Shown piece by piece: positions 1 through 6,892 of a stretch of 14,871 bases of DNA. This DNA comes from Mesorhizobium amorphae. GTDB lineage: Bacteria; Pseudomonadota; Alphaproteobacteria; Rhizobiales; Rhizobiaceae. The notes beneath the pieces are model-generated. The model was not told the DNA's origin, made no database searches, and saw only the letters and a program-made list of their open reading frames with translations. Position 1 is the stretch's first letter. Each line of letters starts with the position of its first letter. A program made the position numbers and the translations under genes. Where the stretch lies: the NCBI GenBank assembly GCA_003240775.1, contig QFNI01000078.1:1-14871 (forward strand), in the 5' to 3' direction.

Positions 1-33
1 GGGGCGGGGTTTTTGCTCGGCCCTCTCCGGTTT

Positions 34-166
34 CCCCTCCCCCTTGAGGGGAGGGGTACGGGGTGGGGGTAACGGCGCCGCTGCGCTGTGTGGGCGGAAT
101 TTTTTGAGCGGTTGAGTGGCGGGGACGTTACCCCCACCCCTAACCCCTCCCCTCAAGGGGGAGGGG
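34..166. repeat. Inverted REP pair a (34-70 and 130-166) with G-quadruplex cores
   Basis: A 37-bp REP at 34-70 is matched by its near-perfect reverse complement at 130-166, with 59 bp between. Inside the REP, CCCCTCCCC and GGGGAGGGG form a 9-bp stem with a 5-nt loop. The 3' half (48-69) has four G-tracts with loops A, TAC, T. The inverted copy has the same pattern on the minus strand at 131-152 with middle loop TTA. The pair resembles BIME or MITE-like non-autonomous repeats. No transposase or target-site duplication was seen. Confidence 0.88.
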
Positions 167-186
167 GAAACGGGGCCGGTTGCTTC

Positions 187-240
187 TCCATTTTTCACCG
201 TCTGCACCGCCACCAGTGCGGAGGCCTGCGCCATGTGGCA
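187..240 (-). pseudogene. Orphan Lrp/PutR-like C-terminal tail, copy 1 (degenerate)
   Basis: Read on the minus strand, this 54-bp segment gives a peptide of the form H-M-A-Q-A-S-A-L-V-A-V-Q-T-V-K, matching the end of PutR (H-V-A-Q-T-S-T-F-V-A-M-E-T-V-K). The stop codon present in the other copies is altered here: the triplet at 187-189 reads GGA instead of TGA. There is no upstream coding body. It sits 20 bp beyond the inverted REP, as in the other copies. It is the most decayed of the four. Confidence 0.7.
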
Positions 241-299
241 GCACATGGAGTTTCGGTTCGGGAGGGGGCCGGCGCGCCTTGCTCGGCCCTCACCGGTTT

Positions 300-433
300 C
301 CCCTCCCCCTTGAGGGGAGGGGTGCGGGGTGGGGGTTATCGGTGCCGCTGGGCTGTGTTTTTGGCGATCTGCAAACGGTTGAGTGGTGGGAACGTCACCC
401 CCACCCCCAACCCCTCCCCTCAAGGGCGAGGGG
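300..433. repeat. Inverted REP pair b (300-336 and 397-433) with G-quadruplex cores
   Basis: This is the second copy of the REP pair in locus 1, 266 bp from pair a. The forward REP at 300-336 differs from pair a in the middle G-quadruplex loop (TGC instead of TAC; core 314-335). The inverted REP at 397-433 has its core on the minus strand at 398-419, with one G-tract lengthened to five. The 60-bp spacer between them is clearly homologous to those of pairs a and d. Confidence 0.88.
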
Positions 434-452
434 AAACGGCACCGGTGGCGTC

Positions 453-506
453 TTACTTCTCCAACGTGTTCATCGACACGAATGAGGATATCTGCGCCAC
501 ATGCGG
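453..506 (-). pseudogene. Orphan Lrp/PutR-like C-terminal tail, copy 2
   Basis: The minus-strand reading is P-H-V-A-Q-I-S-S-F-V-S-M-N-T-L-E-K followed by a TAA stop at 453-455, in the same register as the end of PutR. It lies 19 bp from inverted REP b and only about 50 bp downstream of the real putR stop. It has no upstream gene body. The stop codon type differs (TAA against TGA), yet a stop is kept at the same position. Confidence 0.78.
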
Positions 507-555
507 CGGGACATGGGGGTTGGCTCGGGGAGGGGAAAACGGCGCCGGTGGCGCC

Positions 556-1008
556 TCACTCCTTCACCGTCTCCATCGCCACGAAGGTCGACGTCTGCGC
601 CACGTGCGGCAGGGCGGAGATTTTTTCTCCCAGGACCCGCCGATAGGCGGCGATGTCGCGCGTTCTCACCTTCAGGAGATAGTCGAAGCTTGCCGCCATC
701 ATGTGGCACTGCTCGATTTCGGGCACGCGCCGCACCGCCTCGTTGAAGGCGTCGAGCGCCTGCGAGCGGGTGTCGGAAAGCTTGACCTGCACGAAGGCGA
801 GATGCGCCTCGCCCATGCGCTCGCGGTCGACCAGGGCGCCGTAGCCGCGGATGAAGCCTTCGCGCTCGAGCCGCCGGACCCGCGCCTGGACGGGGGTCTT
901 GGACAGGCCCACCCGCTCGCCGAGCGCTGCCATGGACAGCCGCCCGTCCTGCGAGAGCGCTGCGATGATCGCGCGGTCGATGCGATCCAAATGGTCTGAA
1001 CTCGCCAT
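556..1008 (-). CDS. putR: PutR-like Lrp/AsnC-family regulator of proline catabolism
   Basis: This 150-residue protein has the normal length and order of the Lrp/AsnC family. An N-terminal helix-turn-helix (about residues 5-55, including D-R-I-D-R and V-G-L-S-K-T-P-V-Q-A-R-V-R-R-L) is followed by a ligand-binding RAM domain (about 65-150). I chose the ATG at 1008, which gives the family-typical M-A-S-S-D-H-L-D-R-I-D-R; the in-frame ATG at 1068 would add 20 atypical residues, although neither start has a strong Shine-Dalgarno. It is divergent from putA across 128 bp. In rhizobia and Agrobacterium, PutR is a proline-responsive activator of putA, and the putA product here lacks its own DNA-binding domain, which fits. 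The last ~54 bp and the downstream flank belong to the composite repeat family. The assignment rests on family features plus context. Confidence 0.9.
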   Translation of the reverse strand: MASSDHLDRIDRAIIAALSQDGRLSMAALGERVGLSKTPVQARVRRLEREGFIRGYGALVDRERMGEAHLAFVQVKLSDTRSQALDAFNEAVRRVPEIEQCHMMAASFDYLLKVRTRDIAAYRRVLGEKISALPHVAQTSTFVAMETVKE

Positions 1009-1048
1009 GCAACCGGCCAAAGAGTGGGGGTCGGCCCCGAAATTACGT

Positions 1049-1072
1049 GCCGTTCGGCCTGCCGGCAACGGC
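1049..1072. promoter_or_regulatory. Candidate PutR operator dyad in the putR-putA intergenic region
   Basis: GCCGTT at 1049-1054 is mirrored by AACGGC at 1067-1072, giving a 24-bp dyad centred near 1060 in the 128-bp divergent region. A weak promoter-like TTGGAT (1077-1082) lies just downstream toward putA. Lrp-family activators often bind such dyads upstream of the regulated promoter. This is only a candidate; no published PutR box is clearly recognised. Confidence 0.3.
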
Positions 1073-1136
1073 TTCTTTGGATCGCGCTTTCTCGCGGGGA
1101 TTTGCTAGGTTCTGCGGGATATTTCGAGAGGCCGCC

Positions 1137-4100
1137 ATGATCGAGCTCGCACCGCTTCGCTCCGCCATCGCCCGGAACCTGATGCCCGATGAGGGCGAGG
1201 CCGTCCGGCGGCTGATCGCGGAGGCCGGGCTCTCGCCGGAGGATCGCGCGGCCATCGTGGAGGATGCGGTCGGGCTGGTGGAGGCCGTGCGCGCGGAGGC
1301 CGACCCCCGGCTGATGGAGACGTTTCTGTCGGCCTACGGGCTTTCCACCAAGGAGGGCGTGGCGCTGATGTGCCTGGCGGAGGCGCTGTTGCGCGTGCCC
1401 GACGCCGAGACCATGGACGACCTGATCCGCGACAAGATCGCGCCGCACGACTGGTCGGCCCATTCGGGCTCGTCGTCGTCGGTGTTCGTGAACGCGTCCA
1501 CCTGGGCGCTGATGCTGACGGGCCGGGTGCTCGACGAGGGCGAGGGCGGGATCGAGCGTACGCTGCGCTCCATGGTGCGGCGGCTCGGCGAGCCGGTGAT
1601 CCGCCGCGCGGTGGGGGCCGCGATGCGCGAGATGGGCGAGCAGTTCGTGCTCGGCCGCACGATCGCCGAAGCCGTCAAGCGCGGCGCAAAAATGGTGGAG
1701 AAGGGCTACCTTTATTCCTTCGACATGCTGGGCGAGGCCGCCCGCACCGAAGCCGACGCCCAGCGCTATCTCAAGGCCTATGCGGATGCGATCCGCGCGC
1801 TCGGGCCTCATGCCAGGCACGACGACATCCGCCGCAACCCCGGCATCTCCGTCAAGCTCTCGGCCATCCATCCGCGCTACGAGCAGGCCCAGCGGGAGAG
1901 AATGCTGCCTCAGATGCAGGCGCGGCTTCTGGGCCTGGCGCAGGCCGCGAAACAGGCGCGCATGGGCCTCAACATCGACGCGGAGGAGGCCGACCGGCTC
2001 GACCTTTCGCTCGACGTGATCGAGGCGGTGCTGGCCGACCCATCGCTCGGCGGGTGGGACGGGTTCGGCGTGGTGGTGCAGGCCTACGGGCCGCGCGCGG
2101 GCTTCGTGATCGACTGGCTGCACGCGCTGGCGGAAAAGCTCGACCGCCGCATCATGGTGCGGCTGGTCAAGGGCGCCTACTGGGACACCGAGGTGAAGCG
2201 CGCCCAGGTGATGGGGCTTTCCGGCTATCCCGTGTTCACGCGCAAGGTGAACACCGACGTTTCCTATCTCGCCTGCGCGCGGAAGCTCTTGTCCCACCGC
2301 GACCGCATCTATCCGCAGTTCGCCACCCACAACGCCCACACGGTGGCGGGCGTGCTGCGCATGGCCGGCAACGACCGCGAGGGCTTCGAACTGCAGCGCC
2401 TGCACGGCATGGGCGAGGCGCTGCACGAGACGGTGCGGCAGCATCGGGGCACGCGCACCCGTATCTATGCGCCGGTCGGCGCCCATGCCGACCTTCTCGC
2501 CTATCTCGTGCGCCGCCTGCTGGAGAACGGGGCGAACTCCTCCTTCGTGCATCAGATCACCGACGCTGACGTTCCGCCGAAGGAGATCGCGCGCGATCCG
2601 CTGGCGCTCGCCGAGCGGCAGGGGGCGGCGCACCCCCGCATTCCCCTGCCGGCCGATCTCTACGGCCCCGAGCGGCGCAACGCGCAAGGCTGGGATCTGA
2701 CCGACCCGCTGACGCTCGCGCGTGTGGAGAGGGAGCGCGAGCGCTTCGATGCCTCGCACAGGTGGCGGGCGGGACCGACGGGAGTGGAGTTCGACGAGGG
2801 CCTGTCCAAGCCGGTGCGCAACCCCGCGCGCGGGGAGGAGGTCGTCGGCCATGTGATGGAGGCGAGCGGGGGGCAGGTCGCGGACGCGGTTGCGCGTGCG
2901 GTCGCAGCCCAGCCTGCCTGGGCGGGGCGCCCGGTGGGCGAGCGGGCGGATGTGCTGCGCCGCGCGGCCGATCTCTACGAGGCGCATGCCGCAGAGTTCT
3001 TCGCGCTTTGCGCGCGGGAAGCGGGCAAGACGCTGAACGACGCGGTGTCCGAACTGCGCGAGGCAGTGGATTTCCTGCGCTACTATGCGAGCGAGGCCGC
3101 GAGTGCTGAGAACGGCGCGCGCGCGGGCGGGGCAATCGCCTGCATCTCGCCTTGGAATTTTCCGCTCGCCATCTTCACGGGCCAGGTGGCGGCAGCCCTC
3201 GTCACGGGCAACGCGGTTCTCGCCAAGCCCGCCGAGCAGACGCCGCTGATCGCCGCCCGCGCGGTGGCGCTGCTGCACGAGGCAGGCGTGCCGGAAGACG
3301 CGCTTCTGCTCCTGCCCGGCGACGGCGAAGCGGTGGGACGACCGCTGACGGCCGACCCGCGCATCGCGGGCGTGTGCTTCACGGGCTCGACCGAGGTCGC
3401 CCGCGCCATCGAGCGGCAGCTTGCGCGGACGGCTTCGCCCGACGCCATGCTGATCGCGGAAACGGGCGGGCTGAATGCCATGATCGTGGATTCGACGGCC
3501 CTTCCCGAGCAGGCGGTGCGCGACGTGGTGGCCTCCGCCTTCCAGAGTGCGGGCCAGCGCTGCTCGGCGCTGCGCATCCTCTACGTGCAGAAGGATGTGG
3601 AGGCGAAGGTGCTGGAGATGCTCGAAGGCGCGCTGGCGGCGCAGGTCGTGGGCGACCCCTGGCAGATCTCGTCGGATATCGGCCCGGTGATCGACGCCGA
3701 GGCCAAGGCGGGCATCGAGGAGTACTGCCGCAGGCTCGAAGGGGAGGGGCGTCTTCTCGCCCGCCGTGACACGCCCAGCGAAGGCACGTTCGTCGCGCCC
3801 GCGATCTTCCGGGTTTCAGGCATCGGCGCGATGGAGCGCGAGGTTTTCGGGCCCGTGCTGCATGTGGCGAGCTTCGAGGCGGACGAAATCGACGGTGTGA
3901 TCGATGCCGTCAACGCGCGCGGCTTCGGCCTCACCTTCGGCCTGCACACCCGCATCGAGGAGCGCGTGCAGCGCGTGGTCGACCGGGTCCATGCCGGCAA
4001 CATCTACGTCAACCGCAACCAGATCGGCGCGGTGGTGGGGGTGCAGCCCTTCGGCGGCGAGGGATTGTCGGGCACCGGCCCCAAGGCGGGCGGGCCGCAC

Positions 4101-4727
4101 TATCTCCGGCGGTTCCGCAAGACGGCGGATGCGCCGGCACAAGCCGCGGTGGAGGCGGCACGGGTGGGTGATCTCGTTTTCCCGGACGACAAGGGCTGGA
4201 GCGCGCGGGCCGATCGGGTGGCCACGCTGCGCAAGCTGCTGCGGGGCAAAGGTGCTGAGGCCATGCGCGCGGTGGCCGCCCTCGACCAGGGGCCGAGCGA
4301 TCTGAGCGGCCCGACGGGCGAGGCGAACACGCTGCTGCTCGCACCCCGCGGCCGTGTGCTCTGCCTGGGCGAGGGGGGCGAGAGGCTGCTTGCGCAGGTG
4401 ATCCAGGCGCTGGGGACGGGCAATCGCGTGCTGGCGGTGGCGCCGGCGGCGGAGGAGGCGCTGCGGCCGCTCACCGGACAGGGCTTGCCACTTGCCGTGC
4501 GCGAGGGGCGCGTGGAGGAGGGTGCGCTGGTTTCGGCCGGTCTCGACCTGGTGGCCGCGCCGCACGATGCGCGGGGTGTGCGCGAGGCGCTCGCCAAGCG
4601 GGACGGGCCGATCGTGCCGATGGTGACGGAAAGGATTTATCCGGCAGCCTACGCGCATGAGCGCGCGATCTGCGTGGACACGACGGCGGCGGGTGGGAAC
4701 GCGAGCCTGTTGTCGGCGGGGATGTGA
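1137..4727 (+). CDS. putA: Bifunctional proline dehydrogenase / L-glutamate-gamma-semialdehyde dehydrogenase
   Basis: PutA oxidises proline to glutamate in two steps: an FAD-dependent proline dehydrogenase, then an NAD-dependent P5C/glutamate-semialdehyde dehydrogenase. The protein has 1196 residues. The PRODH barrel spans about 165-470, with the motifs L-N-I-D-A-E-E-A-D near 278, R-L-V-K-G-A-Y-W-D near 341 and R-R-L-L-E-N-G-A-N-S-S-F near 460. The aldehyde dehydrogenase part (about 530-1000) shows P-W-N-F-P near 670, F-T-G-S-T-E near 747, the general-base Glu of E-T-G-G near 775, catalytic Cys809 in G-Q-R-C-S, and P-F-G-G-E-G-L-S-G-T-G near 971. Residues 1010-1196 form the extra C-terminal domain of long PutAs. 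There is no ribbon-helix-helix head, so it should not be self-regulating as in E. coli. The ATG at 1137 follows GAGAGG by 5 nt and opens the usual N-terminal helical domain. Confidence 0.97.
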   Translation: MIELAPLRSAIARNLMPDEGEAVRRLIAEAGLSPEDRAAIVEDAVGLVEAVRAEADPRLMETFLSAYGLSTKEGVALMCLAEALLRVPDAETMDDLIRDKIAPHDWSAHSGSSSSVFVNASTWALMLTGRVLDEGEGGIERTLRSMVRRLGEPVIRRAVGAAMREMGEQFVLGRTIAEAVKRGAKMVEKGYLYSFDMLGEAARTEADAQRYLKAYADAIRALGPHARHDDIRRNPGISVKLSAIHPRYEQAQRERMLPQMQARLLGLAQAAKQARMGLNIDAEEADRLDLSLDVIEAVLADPSLGGWDGFGVVVQAYGPRAGFVIDWLHALAEKLDRRIMVRLVKGAYWDTEVKRAQVMGLSGYPVFTRKVNTDVSYLACARKLLSHRDRIYPQFATHNAHTVAGVLRMAGNDREGFELQRLHGMGEALHETVRQHRGTRTRIYAPVGAHADLLAYLVRRLLENGANSSFVHQITDADVPPKEIARDPLALAERQGAAHPRIPLPADLYGPERRNAQGWDLTDPLTLARVERERERFDASHRWRAGPTGVEFDEGLSKPVRNPARGEEVVGHVMEASGGQVADAVARAVAAQPAWAGRPVGERADVLRRAADLYEAHAAEFFALCAREAGKTLNDAVSELREAVDFLRYYASEAASAENGARAGGAIACISPWNFPLAIFTGQVAAALVTGNAVLAKPAEQTPLIAARAVALLHEAGVPEDALLLLPGDGEAVGRPLTADPRIAGVCFTGSTEVARAIERQLARTASPDAMLIAETGGLNAMIVDSTALPEQAVRDVVASAFQSAGQRCSALRILYVQKDVEAKVLEMLEGALAAQVVGDPWQISSDIGPVIDAEAKAGIEEYCRRLEGEGRLLARRDTPSEGTFVAPAIFRVSGIGAMEREVFGPVLHVASFEADEIDGVIDAVNARGFGLTFGLHTRIEERVQRVVDRVHAGNIYVNRNQIGAVVGVQPFGGEGLSGTGPKAGGPHYLRRFRKTADAPAQAAVEAARVGDLVFPDDKGWSARADRVATLRKLLRGKGAEAMRAVAALDQGPSDLSGPTGEANTLLLAPRGRVLCLGEGGERLLAQVIQALGTGNRVLAVAPAAEEALRPLTGQGLPLAVREGRVEEGALVSAGLDLVAAPHDARGVREALAKRDGPIVPMVTERIYPAAYAHERAICVDTTAAGGNASLLSAGM

Positions 4728-4737
4728 GGGGCAGTGG

Positions 4738-4897
4738 GGTGGGGAGGTTACGGCATGGATTCTCGGGTCAAGCCCGAGAATGACGAGAGAAAAGGGAGGA
4801 GGTCATCCGGCAACGGTGGTAGGCTCTAAGCCCGATCCCAGTTCACCTTCGTCATTCTCGGGCTTGACCCGAGAATCCATGCCGTGACCTCCCCACC
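4738..4897. repeat. 48-bp inverted repeat pair between convergent putA and rirA-like genes
   Basis: Arm 1 (4738-4785) and arm 2 (4850-4897) are reverse complements over 48 bp with a single mismatch (T at 4749 against the expected C), separated by 64 bp. Each arm contains an inner hairpin, ATTCTCGGG - 5 nt - CCCGAGAAT. The core resembles short intergenic repeats common in rhizobial genomes (recalled, not checked). Because it fills the gap between two convergent genes, its transcript could fold into a long hairpin in either direction and end or protect both mRNAs. No gene lies in the loop. Confidence 0.88.
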
Positions 4898-4917
4898 GGC
4901 CTGACGGCGCAGAAACC

Positions 4918-5376
4918 TCAGCTCGCCAAGACCCGTGGTGTCAGGTTTTCGATGCCGAGCAGCGCGCTCATGTGGGGCTTGTTGTCGACGAGGTCGTGGA
5001 TCGTGTAGCTCGACAGCACCGTGAAGAAGGCGTTGAGCGCCTCGCGCAGGGCGGCGTTGAGGCCGCAATCGTTGACGAGGGGGCAGTCGCTGCCGGTCTC
5101 GAAACACTCGGCCATCGAGAAGTTCTCTTCGGTCTCGCGCACCACGTCGAGCAGCGTGATCTCGTTGGCCGCCTTGGCGAGCCGGATGCCGCCGTTGCGG
5201 CCGCGCACCGTTTCCACCATGCCGTGCTCGACCAGCGGCTGGAGGATCTTGAACAGAAACAGCTCGGACACGCCATAGGCCTGCGCGATCTCGGTCACGC
5301 GGCTCAGCCGGCCCTGATTCGTCGCGCAGTACATCAGGATGCGGATGGCGTAATTGGTCTGACGGGTGAGGCGCAT
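4918..5376 (-). CDS. rirA: Rrf2-family Fe-S transcriptional regulator, probably RirA
   Basis: The protein has 152 residues. A winged helix (about 1-65: M-R-L-T-R-Q-T-N-Y-A-I-R, then G-V-S-E-L-F-L-F-K-I-L-Q-P-L and V-R-G-R-N-G-G-I-R-L) is followed by a dimerisation helix and three cysteines, Cys91, Cys98 and Cys104, able to hold an Fe-S cluster. RirA is the global iron repressor of rhizobia and senses iron through such a cluster. The sequence is much closer to what I recall of RirA than to IscR; NsrR (nitric oxide) shares the cysteine pattern and remains the main alternative. The ATG at 5376 is preceded by AAGGAG at good spacing; the ATG at 5391 would place that site inside the gene. The Cys91-Cys98 gap is one residue shorter than the 91/99/105 I recall for Rhizobium RirA. 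The gene converges on putA and is divergent from the DUF445 gene. Confidence 0.85.
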   Translation of the reverse strand: MRLTRQTNYAIRILMYCATNQGRLSRVTEIAQAYGVSELFLFKILQPLVEHGMVETVRGRNGGIRLAKAANEITLLDVVRETEENFSMAECFETGSDCPLVNDCGLNAALREALNAFFTVLSSYTIHDLVDNKPHMSALLGIENLTPRVLAS

Positions 5377-5402
5377 GCGCGCTCCTTGCAAAGATCAGGG
5401 CC

Positions 5403-5431
5403 AATATGGACTGCGGGCGCCCGGAATACAA
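5403..5431 (-). promoter_or_regulatory. Possible rirA promoter with a 10-bp palindrome between the boxes
   Basis: On the minus strand TTGTAT and CATATT are spaced by 17 nt and lie about 27 bp before the rirA ATG. The spacer contains the perfect palindrome CGGGCGCCCG (5414-5423). I found no clear iron-responsive operator of the TGA-N9-TCA form in the 163-bp rirA/DUF445 gap. The boxes match the consensus poorly (about 3/6 and 4/6), so this is a weak call. Confidence 0.25.
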
Positions 5432-5539
5432 ACCCGCCTACACCCGGATCATGCGCAAAGAAAGGCGTGGGCGCCCCGTCGATGGCGCGGTTGTGCACAC
5501 CCTTGGGCGCGCACGGTGAATCGCCCTATCTTGCGCGCC

Positions 5540-6823
5540 ATGGCCGCTCTCGACACCACCGCGCTTTCGCCGCTCGACCAGGAAAAGCTTCGCGCGCTCC
5601 GCCGCACCAAGGCCGTGGCGGCGGCAGCCCTCGTCGCCTGCGTGGCGGTGTTTCTCCTTGCCCGATACTTCCAGACGGAATTTCCCTGGCTCGCCTTCGT
5701 CGCGGCCTTTGCGGAAGCCGCAGCCATCGGCGGCATCGCGGACTGGTATGCGGTGGTGGCGCTGTTCCGCCACCCGATGGGCATTCCCATCCCCCACACC
5801 GCCATCATCCCCGCCAACCAGACCCGCATCGCCGACAATCTCGGCCGCTTCATCGAGGCGAACTTCCTGGCGCCCGGCCCGGTCCGCGAGAAGCTCCGCC
5901 AGGTGGATTTCGCGGCCCTCGTCGCCGACTGGCTGGCGGACGCCGACCGCTCGCAGGGTTTGTCGCGCTTCGTGTCCCGCCTCGTGCCGCAGATGCTGGG
6001 CGCGATGGAAAAGAGCGACCTGCGCAACTTCGTGGCCGACCGCGTGATCGAGCAGGTGGGCAAGGTGAAGGTTGCCCCGCTCGCGGCCGACCTCCTGTCC
6101 TCGGTGACGGCGGATCGCCGCCACCAGCAGCTCTTCGACGAGCTTCTTGCCGTTCTCGGCCGCTTTCTGCGCGACGAGGAGGCGCTGGCGACCGTGCGCG
6201 AGAAGATCCGCGACGAGCTGCCCTCGCTGTTCCGCATGTTCCGCGCCGACGCTTATCTGCTGCGCAAGATCGTGGCCTCCGCCGGCACGCTGCTGGATGA
6301 AGTGCGCGACGACCCCGACCATGCGCTGCGCGCCGAGTTCGACACCTTCGTCGCGGGCTTCGTGGAGCGCCTGCGCACCTCGCCCGACTATGCTGCGCGC
6401 GCGGAAAAGCTGAAGGCCGATTTCCTGGCCCGGCCCGAATTGCGCGAGCTGGGCTCGGAGATGTGGAAGAGCATGGCCTCCTTCATCGAGCAGGATGCGA
6501 AAGCGCCGCGCTCGGCGCTGCGCGAGCAGCTCTCATTGATGTTCGTCGAGGTCGGCCGCAACTTAGCCAAGGATGCCAAGGTCCGCGCCGACATGAATGC
6601 GGGCTTCGTGGTGGCGCTCGCGACCTTCGTGGAGAACCAGAAGAGCGGCGTTTCCACCTTCATCGCCGATCAGGTGAAGAAGTGGGACCTGATGCAGCTC
6701 ACGCGGCTGATCGAGCTGAACATCGGCCGCGACCTGCAATATATCCGCTTCAACGGCATGATCATCGGCGGCATCGCGGGGCTGGGCCTCCACATCCTCG
6801 AACGCACGGTGTTTGCGAATTGA
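5540..6823 (+). CDS. DUF445 (YjiN-type) inner-membrane protein
   Basis: This 427-residue protein has the layout of the DUF445 family: an N-terminal transmembrane segment (about 25-43), a second hydrophobic segment (about 48-76) carrying the hallmark G-G-I-A-D-W-Y-A-V-V-A-L-F-R-H-P-M-G and I-P-H-T-A-I-I-P, a long helical soluble region (about 95-395), and a closing membrane segment with N-G-M-I-I-G-G-I-A-G-L-G near 405-417. The molecular function of the family is not established, so I give none. The ATG at 5540 was chosen because the longer reading frame (from 5366) runs through the rirA promoter region and is not conserved-looking. It is divergent from the RirA-like gene and 69 bp upstream of the phasin gene, with which it may be co-transcribed. 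Confidence 0.9.
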   Translation: MAALDTTALSPLDQEKLRALRRTKAVAAAALVACVAVFLLARYFQTEFPWLAFVAAFAEAAAIGGIADWYAVVALFRHPMGIPIPHTAIIPANQTRIADNLGRFIEANFLAPGPVREKLRQVDFAALVADWLADADRSQGLSRFVSRLVPQMLGAMEKSDLRNFVADRVIEQVGKVKVAPLAADLLSSVTADRRHQQLFDELLAVLGRFLRDEEALATVREKIRDELPSLFRMFRADAYLLRKIVASAGTLLDEVRDDPDHALRAEFDTFVAGFVERLRTSPDYAARAEKLKADFLARPELRELGSEMWKSMASFIEQDAKAPRSALREQLSLMFVEVGRNLAKDAKVRADMNAGFVVALATFVENQKSGVSTFIADQVKKWDLMQLTRLIELNIGRDLQYIRFNGMIIGGIAGLGLHILERTVFAN

Positions 6824-6892
6824 CGCGAGCCGGCCGGCAACTATCTCGAAAGAAGCGGACGAACCGAAGGATCCGCATCAGGAGGAGCACCG

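Larger units (their letters stand above)
1..555. repeat. Gene-free tandem array of composite REP / Lrp-tail units (locus 1)
   Basis: No gene is supported here. Two tandem units can be aligned: unit 1 at about 13-278 and unit 2 from 279, with a period of 266 bp measured between identical landmarks (TTGCTCGG at 13 and 279; the REP start at 34 and 300). Each unit has a forward REP, a ~60-bp spacer, an inverted REP, ~20 bp, an Lrp-like C-terminal coding tail read on the minus strand, and a ~50-bp linker. A third unit appears collapsed: after the linker at about 520-527 the sequence jumps to the end of an inverted REP (about 531-535), then 20 bp, then the stop codon of putR. Open frames across the array are rich in Pro, Gly and Arg and follow the repeats in all frames, so I do not call them genes. 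Confidence 0.9.

Noticed and set aside
1..555. CRISPR array
   Set aside because: The repeats are long, alternate in orientation, have homologous spacers and no cas genes are near.
88..999. 303-codon plus-strand open frame across repeat locus 1 and putR
   Set aside because: It reads through REPs (repeated P-N-P-S-P-Q-G-G-G-type peptide) and then antisense to putR; no independent protein signal or ribosome-binding site.
699..3278. Long minus-strand open frame (859 codons) opposite putA
   Set aside because: It is the antisense shadow of a GC-rich gene: rich in His, Arg, Gly and Ala, without any domain, and it overlaps the well-supported putA and putR frames.
4657..4887. Small open frame over the end of putA and the inverted repeat
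   Set aside because: It runs out of frame through putA and across both repeat arms; nothing supports translation.
4738..4897. Insertion sequence or MITE with terminal inverted repeats
   Set aside because: The arms look like IS ends, but the 64-bp interior has no coding content and no target-site duplication was visible; I keep it as an inverted repeat pair.
5377..5539. Iron-responsive operator in the rirA/DUF445 gap
   Set aside because: No TGA-N9-TCA or Fur-like box could be found by eye.
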